Of a DNA stretch of 61,569 nucleotides, positions 19,838 to 28,996 are shown piece by piece. How positions within the stretch are numbered: position 1 is the stretch's first letter; the number at the start of each line of letters is the position of its first letter. The position numbers and the translations under genes are program-made. The stretch is taken from the NCBI GenBank assembly GCA_008933795.1, contig WBUJ01000006.1, forward strand, positions 1 to 61,569. The letters are read 5' to 3'. The notes beneath the pieces were generated by a model, which was given only the letters and a program-made list of their open reading frames with translations, searched no databases and was not told where the DNA came from. The DNA is from Candidatus Contendibacter sp. GTDB lineage: Bacteria > Pseudomonadota > Gammaproteobacteria > Competibacterales > Competibacteraceae.

Positions 19838-20635
19838 ATGGGGCTGCTGAATCTCCCGGCGATTGAGGCATCCCTGCGCAGAGTTCAACACGACTTTGAT
19901 TCCATCAACCAGCAACTGACCGGGCAGCGGGATCCGATGAGCGATAAGGTCGTCGAAAACCTGCTGGCCGGTTATGCCTACGTCGATATCCTGATTGAGT
20001 GGGATATCGACGTTTTCGCCAAGGGCAAACATAAATACCTGCTCGAATTGAATAATATCGTCCTGTGCGGTCCGGATCAGGATCTGCGCGCCGAATTCGC
20101 CCAGCATATCAAAGCCACTCACAGCCGCTTTTACGAAGAGCCGGGGGGTGGAATTGAGGATATGGTCGAGTGGCGCGCCAACCATCTGAGCGAGTCGGCT
20201 TGGAAGTTGGCGGCCGGTCTCTATGTGCGGGCGCTTAGCAGACCGCAACTGTTCATCGAAGGCAACCATCGCACCGGCGTCCTGCTGGCCAGCTATGTTC
20301 TGCTGCGTGCCGGGAAACCACCCTTCGTGCTCACCGTGGAAAACGCTGTGGCTTATTTTGAGCCATCAACAGTGCTCCGAAACACGAGCAAACTGGGGCC
20401 TATGGCGTTGTTCCGGCTGCCGGGGATCAAAAAGCGGTTCGCCCGGTTTCTGGAAGATCAGGTCGATCCTCGTTACCTGCTCGCCCTGGACGCGCGAACG
20501 GTTCCGGCGCCATCGCATTGTCCATTTCCCGATCATCGCGATCGTTCCAGCCCAGTCCTGAATCACCACAACGCGGTCGCTCCAGTGGGGACGCCGCTTC
20601 TCGAGGAAAATCCGTATGGCCGCCAAGACTCCTGA
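19838..20635 (+). CDS. Fic/DOC-like protein with degenerate Fic motif
   Basis: RPQLFIEGNHRTGVLLASYVLLRAGKPPFVLT resembles HPFxxGNxRxxR with the catalytic His replaced by Gln. Confidence 0.6.
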   Translation: MGLLNLPAIEASLRRVQHDFDSINQQLTGQRDPMSDKVVENLLAGYAYVDILIEWDIDVFAKGKHKYLLELNNIVLCGPDQDLRAEFAQHIKATHSRFYEEPGGGIEDMVEWRANHLSESAWKLAAGLYVRALSRPQLFIEGNHRTGVLLASYVLLRAGKPPFVLTVENAVAYFEPSTVLRNTSKLGPMALFRLPGIKKRFARFLEDQVDPRYLLALDARTVPAPSHCPFPDHRDRSSPVLNHHNAVAPVGTPLLEENPYGRQDS

Positions 20636-22814
20636 ATCCGGAACCAGCCTCGGCCGGACCCGCGCCAAGCCCAAACGCGGCCAGGGCCGGCCAGCCGCTG
20701 CCGTGGCCGAGCAAGCTTTGGCTCCCCGCGAAGGCCTGTTGGCCCACGCCTGGCGCGACCGCGATCTGGGTTGGCTCGACTTCAACCGGCGGGTGCTGCA
20801 CGAGGCGCTGGACGAACGCACGCCGCTGCTCGAACGGCTGAAGTTTCTGGCGATCTTCACCTCGAACCTGGACGAGTTCTACATGAAGCGCGTCGGGCTG
20901 TTGCGCGGCGTAGCGGCGGTCGAGAGCGAGGATGATCCGGCGGCGCGGGGCGGCGCCCGCGACCGGCTCGTCCAAATCCGCCAGACCGTGCTCGAACAGT
21001 TGGCGGAACAGGCGCGCTGCTACCGCGACCTGGTTCCCTTGCTGGCCGGCCACGGCATCATTCTGGCGGAATGGGAAATGCTGACGGCGGCGCAACGGGA
21101 GGAAGCCGCGCAGTTTTTCGACCGCAACGTCTCGCCGGCGCTGACGCCGCTCGGCATGGATCCGGCGCATCCGTTTCCCTTCGTGTCGAATCTGTCCACC
21201 AACTGGGGCTTCATTCTCCGCGACCCCGACACCGACGAATACGTCCCGGTTCGGGTCAAGATTCCGACCATGCTGCCGGCCTGGATTCCGCTCAAGGCCG
21301 ACCTCAATCCCGGCGAGCGCCGCTTCCTGCGGCTGGAGGAGTTGATTCGACACAGCACCGACAAGCTGTTTCCGGGGATGGAACTGGTGGATGCCTCGCA
21401 GTTTCGCATCCTGCGCAACGCGGAGATCGAACTGGACGAGGAGGAGGAAAGCCTGCGGGAGGCAGTGACCGAAGCGCTGCAGCAGCGCCGATTCCAGCCG
21501 GTGGTCCGCATGGATCTCGCGCCGGATGCCAACCCGGCGCTGCGCCAGGGGTTGATGGAGCGCTTCGAGTTGCGCGACGACGACGTTTACGAAGTTCCTG
21601 GCCTGCTCGACTACACCGGCCTGTTCCAGATCGCCGGCCTCGACGCGCCGGCCCTGCGCGACTCGCCGTGGACGCCGCTGCCTCCGCCCCGCCTGCCCAA
21701 CGAGGAACTGGATATCTACGCGGCGATCCGGGCCGGCGACCTGCTGCTCCATCATCCCTACGAAAGCTTCGACATGAGCGTCGAGGACTTCATCAGCGAT
21801 GCCGCCATCGACCCGCACACCGTGGCGATCAAGATGACGGTCTACCGCGTCGGCGACGACACGCCGTTCGTGCGCTCGCTGATCCGCGCCGCCGAGGCGG
21901 GCAAGCAGGTGGCCTGCGTGATCGAATTGAAAGCCCGCTTCGACGAGGCGCGCAACCTGCTCTGGGCCGAGGAACTGCAAAAGGTCGGCGCGCATGTCAC
22001 CTACGGCGTGATGGGCCTGAAGACGCACACCAAGGTGGCGCTGGTCGTGCGCAAGGAAGGCCACGATCTCCGTTGCTACGCCCATATCGGCACCGGTAAC
22101 TATCACGTCAAGACCGCGCGGCTTTATACCGACGTCGGCCTGCTGACCTGCGATCCGGTCATCACCGCCGACGTGGTGAACCTGTTTCACTACCTGACCG
22201 GCTGCTCGCGCGCTCCCCGATTCAACAAGCTGCTGATCGCCCCGTTGAATATGCGCCAGCGGTTTCTGGACTGCATCGAACGGGAAATCGCGCATCAGCG
22301 CGCCGGCCGGCCGGCCCGCATCGTCGCCAAGATGAACCAGGTCGAGGATCTGGACATGGCGCGGGCGTTGTCGGCGGCCTCCCAGGCGGGCGTGCCCGTC
22401 GAGCTGATCGTGCGCGGCTTCTGCTGTCTGGCGCCCGGCGTGCCCGGCTGGACCGAGAACGTGCGGGTGCGCTCGATCATCGGCCGCTTCCTGGAACACT
22501 CGCGGATTTTCTTTTTCGCCAACGGCCAGGACGATCCGCTGGCGGGCGAGTTTTTTATCGGCTCGGCCGACTGGATGCACCGCAATCTGTCGGGCCGGGT
22601 CGAGGCAGCGACGCCGGTGGAAGACCGGACGGCGCGCGAGCGGCTGTGGGAGATTCTGGACATCGGCCTGCAGGACCAGCGCCAAGCGTGGCGGATGCAG
22701 CCCGACGGGACCTATGTTCGGAGCCAGCCGGCGGAGGACGCGACCGGACCGGCCGTGCTGGGTACCCATGCCTGGTTCATGGACCTGGCGCGCCGCCGCG
22801 CGCCGACGGGTTGA
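20616..22814 (+). CDS. ppk1: Polyphosphate kinase 1
   Basis: DRDLGWLDFNRRVLHEA, KMTVYRVGDDTPFVRSLIRAAEAGKQVACVIELKARFDEARN, THTKVALVVRKEG, YAHIGTGNYHVKTARLYTDVGLLT. Confidence 0.97.
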   Translation: MAAKTPESGTSLGRTRAKPKRGQGRPAAAVAEQALAPREGLLAHAWRDRDLGWLDFNRRVLHEALDERTPLLERLKFLAIFTSNLDEFYMKRVGLLRGVAAVESEDDPAARGGARDRLVQIRQTVLEQLAEQARCYRDLVPLLAGHGIILAEWEMLTAAQREEAAQFFDRNVSPALTPLGMDPAHPFPFVSNLSTNWGFILRDPDTDEYVPVRVKIPTMLPAWIPLKADLNPGERRFLRLEELIRHSTDKLFPGMELVDASQFRILRNAEIELDEEEESLREAVTEALQQRRFQPVVRMDLAPDANPALRQGLMERFELRDDDVYEVPGLLDYTGLFQIAGLDAPALRDSPWTPLPPPRLPNEELDIYAAIRAGDLLLHHPYESFDMSVEDFISDAAIDPHTVAIKMTVYRVGDDTPFVRSLIRAAEAGKQVACVIELKARFDEARNLLWAEELQKVGAHVTYGVMGLKTHTKVALVVRKEGHDLRCYAHIGTGNYHVKTARLYTDVGLLTCDPVITADVVNLFHYLTGCSRAPRFNKLLIAPLNMRQRFLDCIEREIAHQRAGRPARIVAKMNQVEDLDMARALSAASQAGVPVELIVRGFCCLAPGVPGWTENVRVRSIIGRFLEHSRIFFFANGQDDPLAGEFFIGSADWMHRNLSGRVEAATPVEDRTARERLWEILDIGLQDQRQAWRMQPDGTYVRSQPAEDATGPAVLGTHAWFMDLARRRAPTG

Positions 22815-22875
22815 TGGGTGATTCGCGGTCGCCAGCCAGCAACCCGCCTGCCCAAACATTAAAGAGAGTGGCTGC

Positions 22876-23469
22876 GTGCGAATTTCCTTCGATATCGACG
22901 ATACCCTGATTTGTGACTCCTCCGTTCCCACCGAACAATACGTCTCGTGGTGGCGCCGCTGGCGGTACCCGGAACGGCTCCGCCGTGGCACCCGGTCGCT
23001 CATGGCTGCGCTGGCGCGGCGACACTGCAAGATTTGGATCTATACCTCATCCGGCCGTTGTCCGCGTTACCTGAAATCCTGGTTCGCCAGTTGCGGGATT
23101 TCCATCGAGGGGGTCGTCAACCAGGCTCGACACGAGAGCGCGGTCGGTTTGCGCGGGCCATCGAAATTTCCGCCGGCCTTCGGCATCGACCTGCATGTAG
23201 ACGATTCGTCCGGCGTCGCCATGGAAGGCGCGGACCACCGGTTCGCGGTGCTCGTGGTCACGCCGGAAGATCTGGATTGGGTGGAGCGGGTACTGCGCGA
23301 GGTGGACGCGCGGATCGGTTTGAACTCCCGCTGGAGTGCGAGGCTGCTCGCTCCAAGTCAGCCGTTCGATATTAAGCGGATTTTTCGGGATTGCCTGGCC
23401 CAAGTATCGCTATCGGACCACTCCATCCCTGCTTACCCGGTCGGCGACACCAAACCCGATCCCGCCTGA
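22876..23469 (+). CDS. HAD-family hydrolase-like protein
   Basis: MRISFDIDDTLICDSS (DxDxT), IYTSSGR, HVDDSSGV motifs; GTG start. Confidence 0.8.
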   Translation: MRISFDIDDTLICDSSVPTEQYVSWWRRWRYPERLRRGTRSLMAALARRHCKIWIYTSSGRCPRYLKSWFASCGISIEGVVNQARHESAVGLRGPSKFPPAFGIDLHVDDSSGVAMEGADHRFAVLVVTPEDLDWVERVLREVDARIGLNSRWSARLLAPSQPFDIKRIFRDCLAQVSLSDHSIPAYPVGDTKPDPA

Positions 23470-23477
23470 AGGAACCT

Positions 23478-23508
23478 CGCGCCAGCCAGGGTCGGGCTGG
23501 CGCGTTTT
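23478..23508. terminator. Rho-independent terminator
   Basis: CGCGCCAGCC-AGGGTCG-GGCTGGCGCG-TTTT, perfect 10-bp stem just after the HAD gene. Confidence 0.8.
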
Positions 23509-23535
23509 GATTCAGGCGCCCCTGGCAGGGGTTTG

Positions 23536-23973
23536 CTAATGCTCAGCGGCGAGAATGGGATTTCCAAGTTCGGGTTTGGCCGCGGATTTCGCCGACTTTT
23601 TTGGTTTCTCCGATTTCGCTGCTTTCTCCTTTTCCGGCTTCGCTGTTTTCTCCTTCTCCGGCTTCCCTGGCTTCGCTGCTTTCTCCTTCTCCGGTTTCGC
23701 TGCTTTCTCCCTCTCCGGTTTGGCCACGTTCTCCATCTCCGCCTTGGCCGCGCTCGCTGGCGCGATCTTTGAACTGCCAAAGCGTCGGGTCCAGAGCAGT
23801 TCGACCGCTTGGCCCAATACGTTGCTGACGTCGGTGCTGTCGATTTCGCTCAGTATCTCCAGCCTCCTGGCCGTGGTGGCGCTCGCCAGGATTTTTAGCT
23901 TGGTCAGGCCAGCGTTCTTGTGCTCCTTCCGCTGCTCGCGGTAGGCGCGTTGACGTTCTTTGGGCGATTTCAT
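23536..23973 (-). CDS. Basic low-complexity protein with KPEKEKAA repeats
   Basis: 145 aa; N-terminal ordered-looking segment (LTKLKILASATTARRLEILSEIDSTDVSNVLGQAVELLW) then Lys/Pro/Glu/Ala repeats. Confidence 0.65.
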   Translation of the reverse strand: MKSPKERQRAYREQRKEHKNAGLTKLKILASATTARRLEILSEIDSTDVSNVLGQAVELLWTRRFGSSKIAPASAAKAEMENVAKPEREKAAKPEKEKAAKPGKPEKEKTAKPEKEKAAKSEKPKKSAKSAAKPELGNPILAAEH

Positions 23974-24015
23974 CCGAGATGCTCCATAAAGTTAGATTGG
24001 GAGCACCCATGATAG

Positions 24016-24061
24016 CGTTACGTCTACCGTTATACAATCAGTGACGTTACGCATCACGTTA
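24016..24061. promoter_or_regulatory. Direct-repeat operator candidate
   Basis: CGTTACGTCTACCGTTA (24016-24032) and CGTTACGCATCACGTTA (24045-24061): same half-sites and spacing, 29 bp apart, upstream of the 23536-23973 gene. Confidence 0.45.
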
Positions 24062-24204
24062 ATTGATACCTACCGCCCAGGATCACTTGGCGAAAGAGTG
24101 CGCCAGGAATAGATAGCTCGTTCCTGCTACCTGATCGGTCCTGGTCAGGTTGGATCAACCGCGCGTTTAAATCCGTGGTCGATGGACAGCTAAACTGGTC
24201 GCGG

Positions 24205-25095
24205 CTACCACTGCCGGTACGGAATCTGGCAGTAACTTATTCCTTCTCGTGGCCTGATCCCTTTTTTGGATAAGTACAGCGTCAGTGAATTCATGGAAAG
24301 GATAATGTTTGGCGTTGGGCCAAGAAAAATATGCTCCATGACAATAGATTCATTTTGACCAAGCGTCAGCCTGAATTCAAAATAAGGCACGAGCATCGAG
24401 GCGCCTTCCCGAAATAGGACCGGAGATAATACATAATCGGTTATGACTGGCGACACAATCCGCCATTCTTCTTCTTCCTGGAAGGATGGGTGTTTTAAAA
24501 TCGCTGCGATACGGAGAAGATCGGTTTCTATTTTTTCGAATACGTCATAGTAGGGTTGCGCTGGTTTCCTTCTGGATTTATCGAGATCTTCCTCATGCTT
24601 TTCCGCTAAAATCTCAACGGCATCGACAATCTGTTTGATTAGATCCATTTGCTCCTCAGGTTCGTAGATGCACTTGCCGACCTGAAACAATTGGCTTTCC
24701 GCGCACTGTAAAATGTGGTTTGGATTAAAGCCAAGGCTGACGCCCTTGCCCAGCGAACTATAACTACGCCACTGACTTAATAAATTGCCATTTGATCGAA
24801 ATGAAGCACCAAACAACATGTGACCATTGGTCATTCGGTATGATACCCAATTCAGAAACTGATTGAGCAACTTTGGGTTATTGTGCCCGCTAGCCATTCG
24901 GCGGGTAATATCTGTTCGAATAAGATCAGCGGTATGCTTCATTTCAGCTGAGTCATTCATATACCGAACATCGCTCGCCCACAACGCTCCGCTATCCACG
25001 ATTCCAAGCAATCCTTTAAAGGATGTATAGTGGTATAAGGTTTCCTTTGGAATGTCGGAGTAAAGCTTCTGGGTAATGTTTTTAATCATGGCCAC
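24205..25095 (-). CDS. DUF2971-like protein
   Basis: ETLYHYTSFKGLLGIVDSGALWASDVRYMNDSAEMKH and LLSQWRSYSSLGKGVSLGF match the DUF2971 pattern. Confidence 0.75.
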   Translation of the reverse strand: MAMIKNITQKLYSDIPKETLYHYTSFKGLLGIVDSGALWASDVRYMNDSAEMKHTADLIRTDITRRMASGHNNPKLLNQFLNWVSYRMTNGHMLFGASFRSNGNLLSQWRSYSSLGKGVSLGFNPNHILQCAESQLFQVGKCIYEPEEQMDLIKQIVDAVEILAEKHEEDLDKSRRKPAQPYYDVFEKIETDLLRIAAILKHPSFQEEEEWRIVSPVITDYVLSPVLFREGASMLVPYFEFRLTLGQNESIVMEHIFLGPTPNIILSMNSLTLYLSKKGIRPREGISYCQIPYRQW

Positions 25096-25146
25096 TTAAC
25101 GGATAACGCTGCCTCATTGTTGAATAGATCAATGTCAACAGTGCGG

Positions 25147-25944
25147 CTATTTGATGAATTTATCGTACAGGCTAAGCAACAACTCCATCACGATTAAAAT
25201 CACGATATACCACTCCACCCGTAAACTGCGCCGCGCCTGCAACAGATCAAGCACGGTTTCGGCGGTGCGGCCGATCACCTCAAGCTTGCGTTCCAAGGCC
25301 CGTTGCCGTTCGTGCAACTCATACTCATCTTCCAGCCGGACATAGAGCACTTCCAGATCGGGCTTCTCCCAGAGAATTTCCGGCTTTTCTCCCACCTCGA
25401 CCCGGCCCACCATGCGGTGCTGCGTCAGCAGGATATGGCCGATATGCCGGGTCAACATCCGCACCTGGTAGGTCGCGGCGCCACCCTGCTCCAGGTTGAC
25501 GGCCAGGGGTTCCACCTGGTCGAACGTGGCGGAGATGCGTTTTTCGTCATCGGCCAGCGCCACGCTCTTGGCCAGCACGTCGGCGACCACGTGAAATCGT
25601 TCCAGGCTCAATTCGCGCACCACGAGCACGCCCTTTTCCAATCCCTCCTTGCTGTCGGTCCCCACCTGGATATCAAGCGCCTCGGTCTCGATGTCGGCGA
25701 CTGGCTCGATGACGAACGGCTGCAACTGCTTGAGAAAGGCTGCTTCCGCCAGTGGCGGCACGTCGAACAACACCACCGCGCCGTAGCGATACAGCACGGC
25801 GCAACCCTGCTCGGCAACCGGCACGGTCAGTGGTTGTGCGGCCAGTTGCTCCGTAGTCTTGAGGGTGCGCAAATCCAACCGATCCCCCACCAACAGGGCG
25901 CGGATACGTGCGTTACTTTTGTTGCCGAATAGTCGTTCGAACAT
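25147..25944 (-). CDS. RMD1/DUF155 family protein with C-terminal TM helix
   Basis: RIRALLVGDRLDLRTL...LYRYGAVVLFDV...LERKLEVIGRTAETVLDLLQARRSLRVEWYIVILIVMELLLSLYDKFI; start likely 25944. Confidence 0.8.
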   Translation of the reverse strand: MFERLFGNKSNARIRALLVGDRLDLRTLKTTEQLAAQPLTVPVAEQGCAVLYRYGAVVLFDVPPLAEAAFLKQLQPFVIEPVADIETEALDIQVGTDSKEGLEKGVLVVRELSLERFHVVADVLAKSVALADDEKRISATFDQVEPLAVNLEQGGAATYQVRMLTRHIGHILLTQHRMVGRVEVGEKPEILWEKPDLEVLYVRLEDEYELHERQRALERKLEVIGRTAETVLDLLQARRSLRVEWYIVILIVMELLLSLYDKFIK

Positions 25945-26341
25945 AGAGGAATTTCCGTGGGTGATGGATGTTGGATTGGATACGGGTTCAATTTTCATGT
26001 AGACGTCATTCATCTGGCATTCATAGTCATTTAATGTAGCTGATGCCAGCTCGCCTGAAAACGTTTCGAATACCTGGATGGAACAAAAAGCAAGTCGGCG
26101 AGTCAAATTTTTTTAAATCAATAAACTGCATTTGAAATGCGAAACGCGAACGCTTAATAATTCTTCATCTTTCGATCACGAAAATGTCATGACGAGAAGA
26201 TTAAATGCGCGGTTAATAAGATTTACTGATCGTACCACTACCAAAGAGAGTCAGGGCCGTCATGATCTTACGATGAGTGTTGGCGGCGAATAGAGGAGAA
26301 ACGGCGTTACTCGCCTTATCATCAAGACTAGGAGACATACC

Positions 26342-26778
26342 ATGTCTTATCGAACGCTGCGCAAGGTGGTCGAGCGTCAGAAAATGCTGACTGCCGCCCC
26401 GCCGAAAACCTCCGTCCGCGAAGCCGCCCGGTTGATGAAAAAACCCAGGTCGGCGCCCTTCTGGTGGTAGAACATGGCCATCTGGTGGGAATCTTCACCG
26501 AACGCGACGCCCTGATTCGGGTGCTGGCCGAGGGGCTTAACCCCGAGACCACCCTGCTGACCGAGGTGATGACCCTCAACCCGATCACCATCCATCCGGA
26601 TCAGCCCTTCGTGTCCGCCCTGCATCTGATGTACGAGAACGGCTTCCGCCATGTGCCGGTAGCCGAAAACGGCCGGCCACTGGGAATGGTCTCCGCCCGC
26701 GACGCCCTGGAACTGGAAGCTGCCGAATTCGAGGCGACCTTGCGCCAGCGCGAGCACTTGCGAGCGATCATGGCCTAA
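26342..26778 (+). pseudogene. CBS-domain-pair protein, frameshifted at an A6 run
   Basis: MSYRTLRKVVERQKMLTAAPPKTSVREAARLMKK then -1 frame TQVGALLVVEHGHLVGIFTERDALIRVLAEGL...; paralogous to 38511-38933. Confidence 0.75.
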
Positions 26779-26874
26779 TGGCACAAGCTGGGTTGGGTAG
26801 ACGGTAACCCGTCGCCCTGGCGGAGCGCGGTCGTTCCGTCGGGGCTTTTTGACCCATGTCAAGCGGCGCGCAAT

Positions 26875-26897
26875 GCCCGGCGCCGCAGGCGCCGGGC
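26875..26897. terminator. Perfect GC-rich hairpin between convergent genes (possible terminator)
   Basis: GCCCGGCGCC-GCA-GGCGCCGGGC; no clear U tract. Confidence 0.4.
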
Positions 26898-26939
26898 TCG
26901 AACGGGGGTAGCGAATTCCCGGAGAAGGCCGGGATGCGA

Positions 26940-27770
26940 TCAGCCGAGGATATGGTAACCGCCGTCGATGTACATCACATCGCCGGTGATCATCTTGGCG
27001 TAGTCGGTGGCGAGAAAGGCGGTGGCAACGCCCACGTCCTCGATGGTGCAGAGCGCCCGCTCAGGCGCCCGCTCGGCGGCCTTTTCCAACAACTCGTCGA
27101 ACCGGTTGATGCCCGAGGCTGCCCGGGTCTTGATCGGGCCGGGCGAGATCGGATGCACCCGGATGCCTTTCGGTCCCAGTTCGGCGGCCAAATAGATGGC
27201 CGCCGCCTGGAGCGCGGCCTTGACCGGACCCATCACGTTGTAGTGTTCGACCACCCGTTCGGCGCCGTAATAGGTCATAGCGAACAGGGTGCCGCCGTCG
27301 TGCATCAGCGGTTCCGCCAAATGAGCCATCTCGATGAAGGAATAACAGGACACGTCCATCGCGGTCAGGAATCCTTCCCGCGAGCAATCCACCACCCGCC
27401 CGTGTAAATCCTCGCGCGGGGCGAACGCGATGGAGTGCATGGCGATGTCCAGCCGGCCCCAATTCCGGCCGATGGCGGCAAAAACCGCTTCCATCTGCCC
27501 CTCGACCCGCACATCGCAGGGAAGATACAGTGCCGGGGGAACGTCGAGCGCCTCGGCCAAGGGCTGGGTGTACTGTTTGGTCTTTTCGCTGAGGTAGGTC
27601 ATCGCGATCTCGGCGCCCATCTTGCGCATGGCGCGGGCGCAACCAAAGGCGATGGATTGGTCGTTGGCGATGCCGAGGATGAGGGCTTTCTTGCCTGCAA
27701 GTCCCTGCGAGGTGATCTTTTCAATCGGATCGTCGTCGGGCGGCGCGTAGTGCTCTACGGGTGGTGACAT
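26940..27770 (-). CDS. fabI: Enoyl-[acyl-carrier-protein] reductase FabI-like (SDR)
   Basis: GKKALILGIANDQSIAFGCARAMRKMGAEIAMTYL; YNVMGPVKAALQA; RVHPISPGPIKTRAASGI. Confidence 0.92.
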   Translation of the reverse strand: MSPPVEHYAPPDDDPIEKITSQGLAGKKALILGIANDQSIAFGCARAMRKMGAEIAMTYLSEKTKQYTQPLAEALDVPPALYLPCDVRVEGQMEAVFAAIGRNWGRLDIAMHSIAFAPREDLHGRVVDCSREGFLTAMDVSCYSFIEMAHLAEPLMHDGGTLFAMTYYGAERVVEHYNVMGPVKAALQAAAIYLAAELGPKGIRVHPISPGPIKTRAASGINRFDELLEKAAERAPERALCTIEDVGVATAFLATDYAKMITGDVMYIDGGYHILG

Positions 27771-27806
27771 CGTGATCTTCTCCTGCTGGGAAATGGAAGA
27801 TGCTGG

Positions 27807-28991
27807 CTAAGCCGCCCGCAGTTCGTCACAAACGTGCAGAGCGATCATCAGTTCTTCGTTGGTCGGGATGACCCAAACCGAAACCGGACTGTTGAGGGTC
27901 GAAATGCGCGGACCGCCCCGACGGTTGGCTTCCTCGTCCAAGCGGACGCCGAGCCATTCCGCCCGCCGGCACACTCGCTCGCGCACGATCGCGGCGTTTT
28001 CACCGATGCCGGCGGTGAACACCAAGGCGTCAAACCCTTCCAGCGCGCTAGCTAGCGCGCCTAGATGCTTGCCCACGTGGTAAATGAAAAGCTCGACAGC
28101 CTCCTCGGCGCGGGGATCGTCGCTCTCCAGCAAGTCCCGCATGTCGTTGGAAACGCCCGATACGCCCAGCAACCCCGATTCCTTGTACAACAGCTTTTCG
28201 ATGGTTTTGGCGTCGTAGCCACGGTCCTGCAGCAGGTACAGCACCACGCCGGGGTCCATTCCTCCGGTGCGAGTCCCCATTGGCAAGCCATCCACGGCTG
28301 TGAATCCCATCGTGCTTTCGATGCTGCGGCCATCAAGGAGGGCGCACATGCTGGCGCCCGACCCCAAGTGCGCGACCACCACCTTGCGGGCTTCCGGCAC
28401 GGTATCGGGCAGGCGGCGGGCGATATATTCGTAGGACAGGCCGTGGAAGCCGTAGCGCCGCACGCCCGACTCGATCAGCGTCCTCGGCAGCGCGAACAGT
28501 TGCGCCACCCGGGGCTGGGTGCGGTGAAAAGCGGTGTCGAAGCAGGCGACCTGCGGCAATTCAGGAGCCACCTCGGCGAGCGCGCGGATGGCGGCCAGAT
28601 TGTGCGGTTGGTGCAGCGGGGCCAGCGGCATCAACTGTTCCAGATCGGCGATGACACCCTCGTTGATTCGAACTGCTCGGTCGTAGTCCAAACCACCATG
28701 TACGACCCGATGGCCGGCGGCCTCGATTTTGATGTCGCTGGCGCTTTCCTCCAGCCAGCCCAGGATGTAGCGCAGGGCGCCGGCGTGGCTCAGCGGCGAG
28801 CCACGCGGCCATTCATCCCGCTCGTCGATTTTCCGCCCGGTCGCATCCCTGACCTGAAAGCTCGGGTCGCTGCCCAAACCTTCCATCTGCCCCTTGAACA
28901 GCAAGCTTGGCTCCGGCCGGTCGCCGTCCGTGAAGACGGCGAACTTGAGGCTGGACGAACCGGCGTTGATCACCAGAATTCCTTGCTCCAT
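27807..28991 (-). CDS. ackA: Acetate/propionate kinase
   Basis: ILVINAGSSSLKFAVF, AAGHRVVHGG, VACFDTAFHRTQP, YGFHGLSYEYIA, FTAGIGENAAIVRERV; ATG at 28991. Confidence 0.96.
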   Translation of the reverse strand: MEQGILVINAGSSSLKFAVFTDGDRPEPSLLFKGQMEGLGSDPSFQVRDATGRKIDERDEWPRGSPLSHAGALRYILGWLEESASDIKIEAAGHRVVHGGLDYDRAVRINEGVIADLEQLMPLAPLHQPHNLAAIRALAEVAPELPQVACFDTAFHRTQPRVAQLFALPRTLIESGVRRYGFHGLSYEYIARRLPDTVPEARKVVVAHLGSGASMCALLDGRSIESTMGFTAVDGLPMGTRTGGMDPGVVLYLLQDRGYDAKTIEKLLYKESGLLGVSGVSNDMRDLLESDDPRAEEAVELFIYHVGKHLGALASALEGFDALVFTAGIGENAAIVRERVCRRAEWLGVRLDEEANRRGGPRISTLNSPVSVWVIPTNEELMIALHVCDELRAA

Positions 28992-28996
28992 AACGT

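Noticed and set aside
20427-23030. 867-aa ORF on the minus strand
   Set aside because: Antisense shadow of ppk1, the Fic-like gene and the HAD gene; low-complexity R/H/Q/G-rich composition typical of GC-rich antisense frames
23555-23780. Repetitive TTCTCCTTCTCCGG tract considered as a CRISPR-like or VNTR locus
   Set aside because: Repeats are imperfect, contiguous and in frame with a protein; no unique spacers
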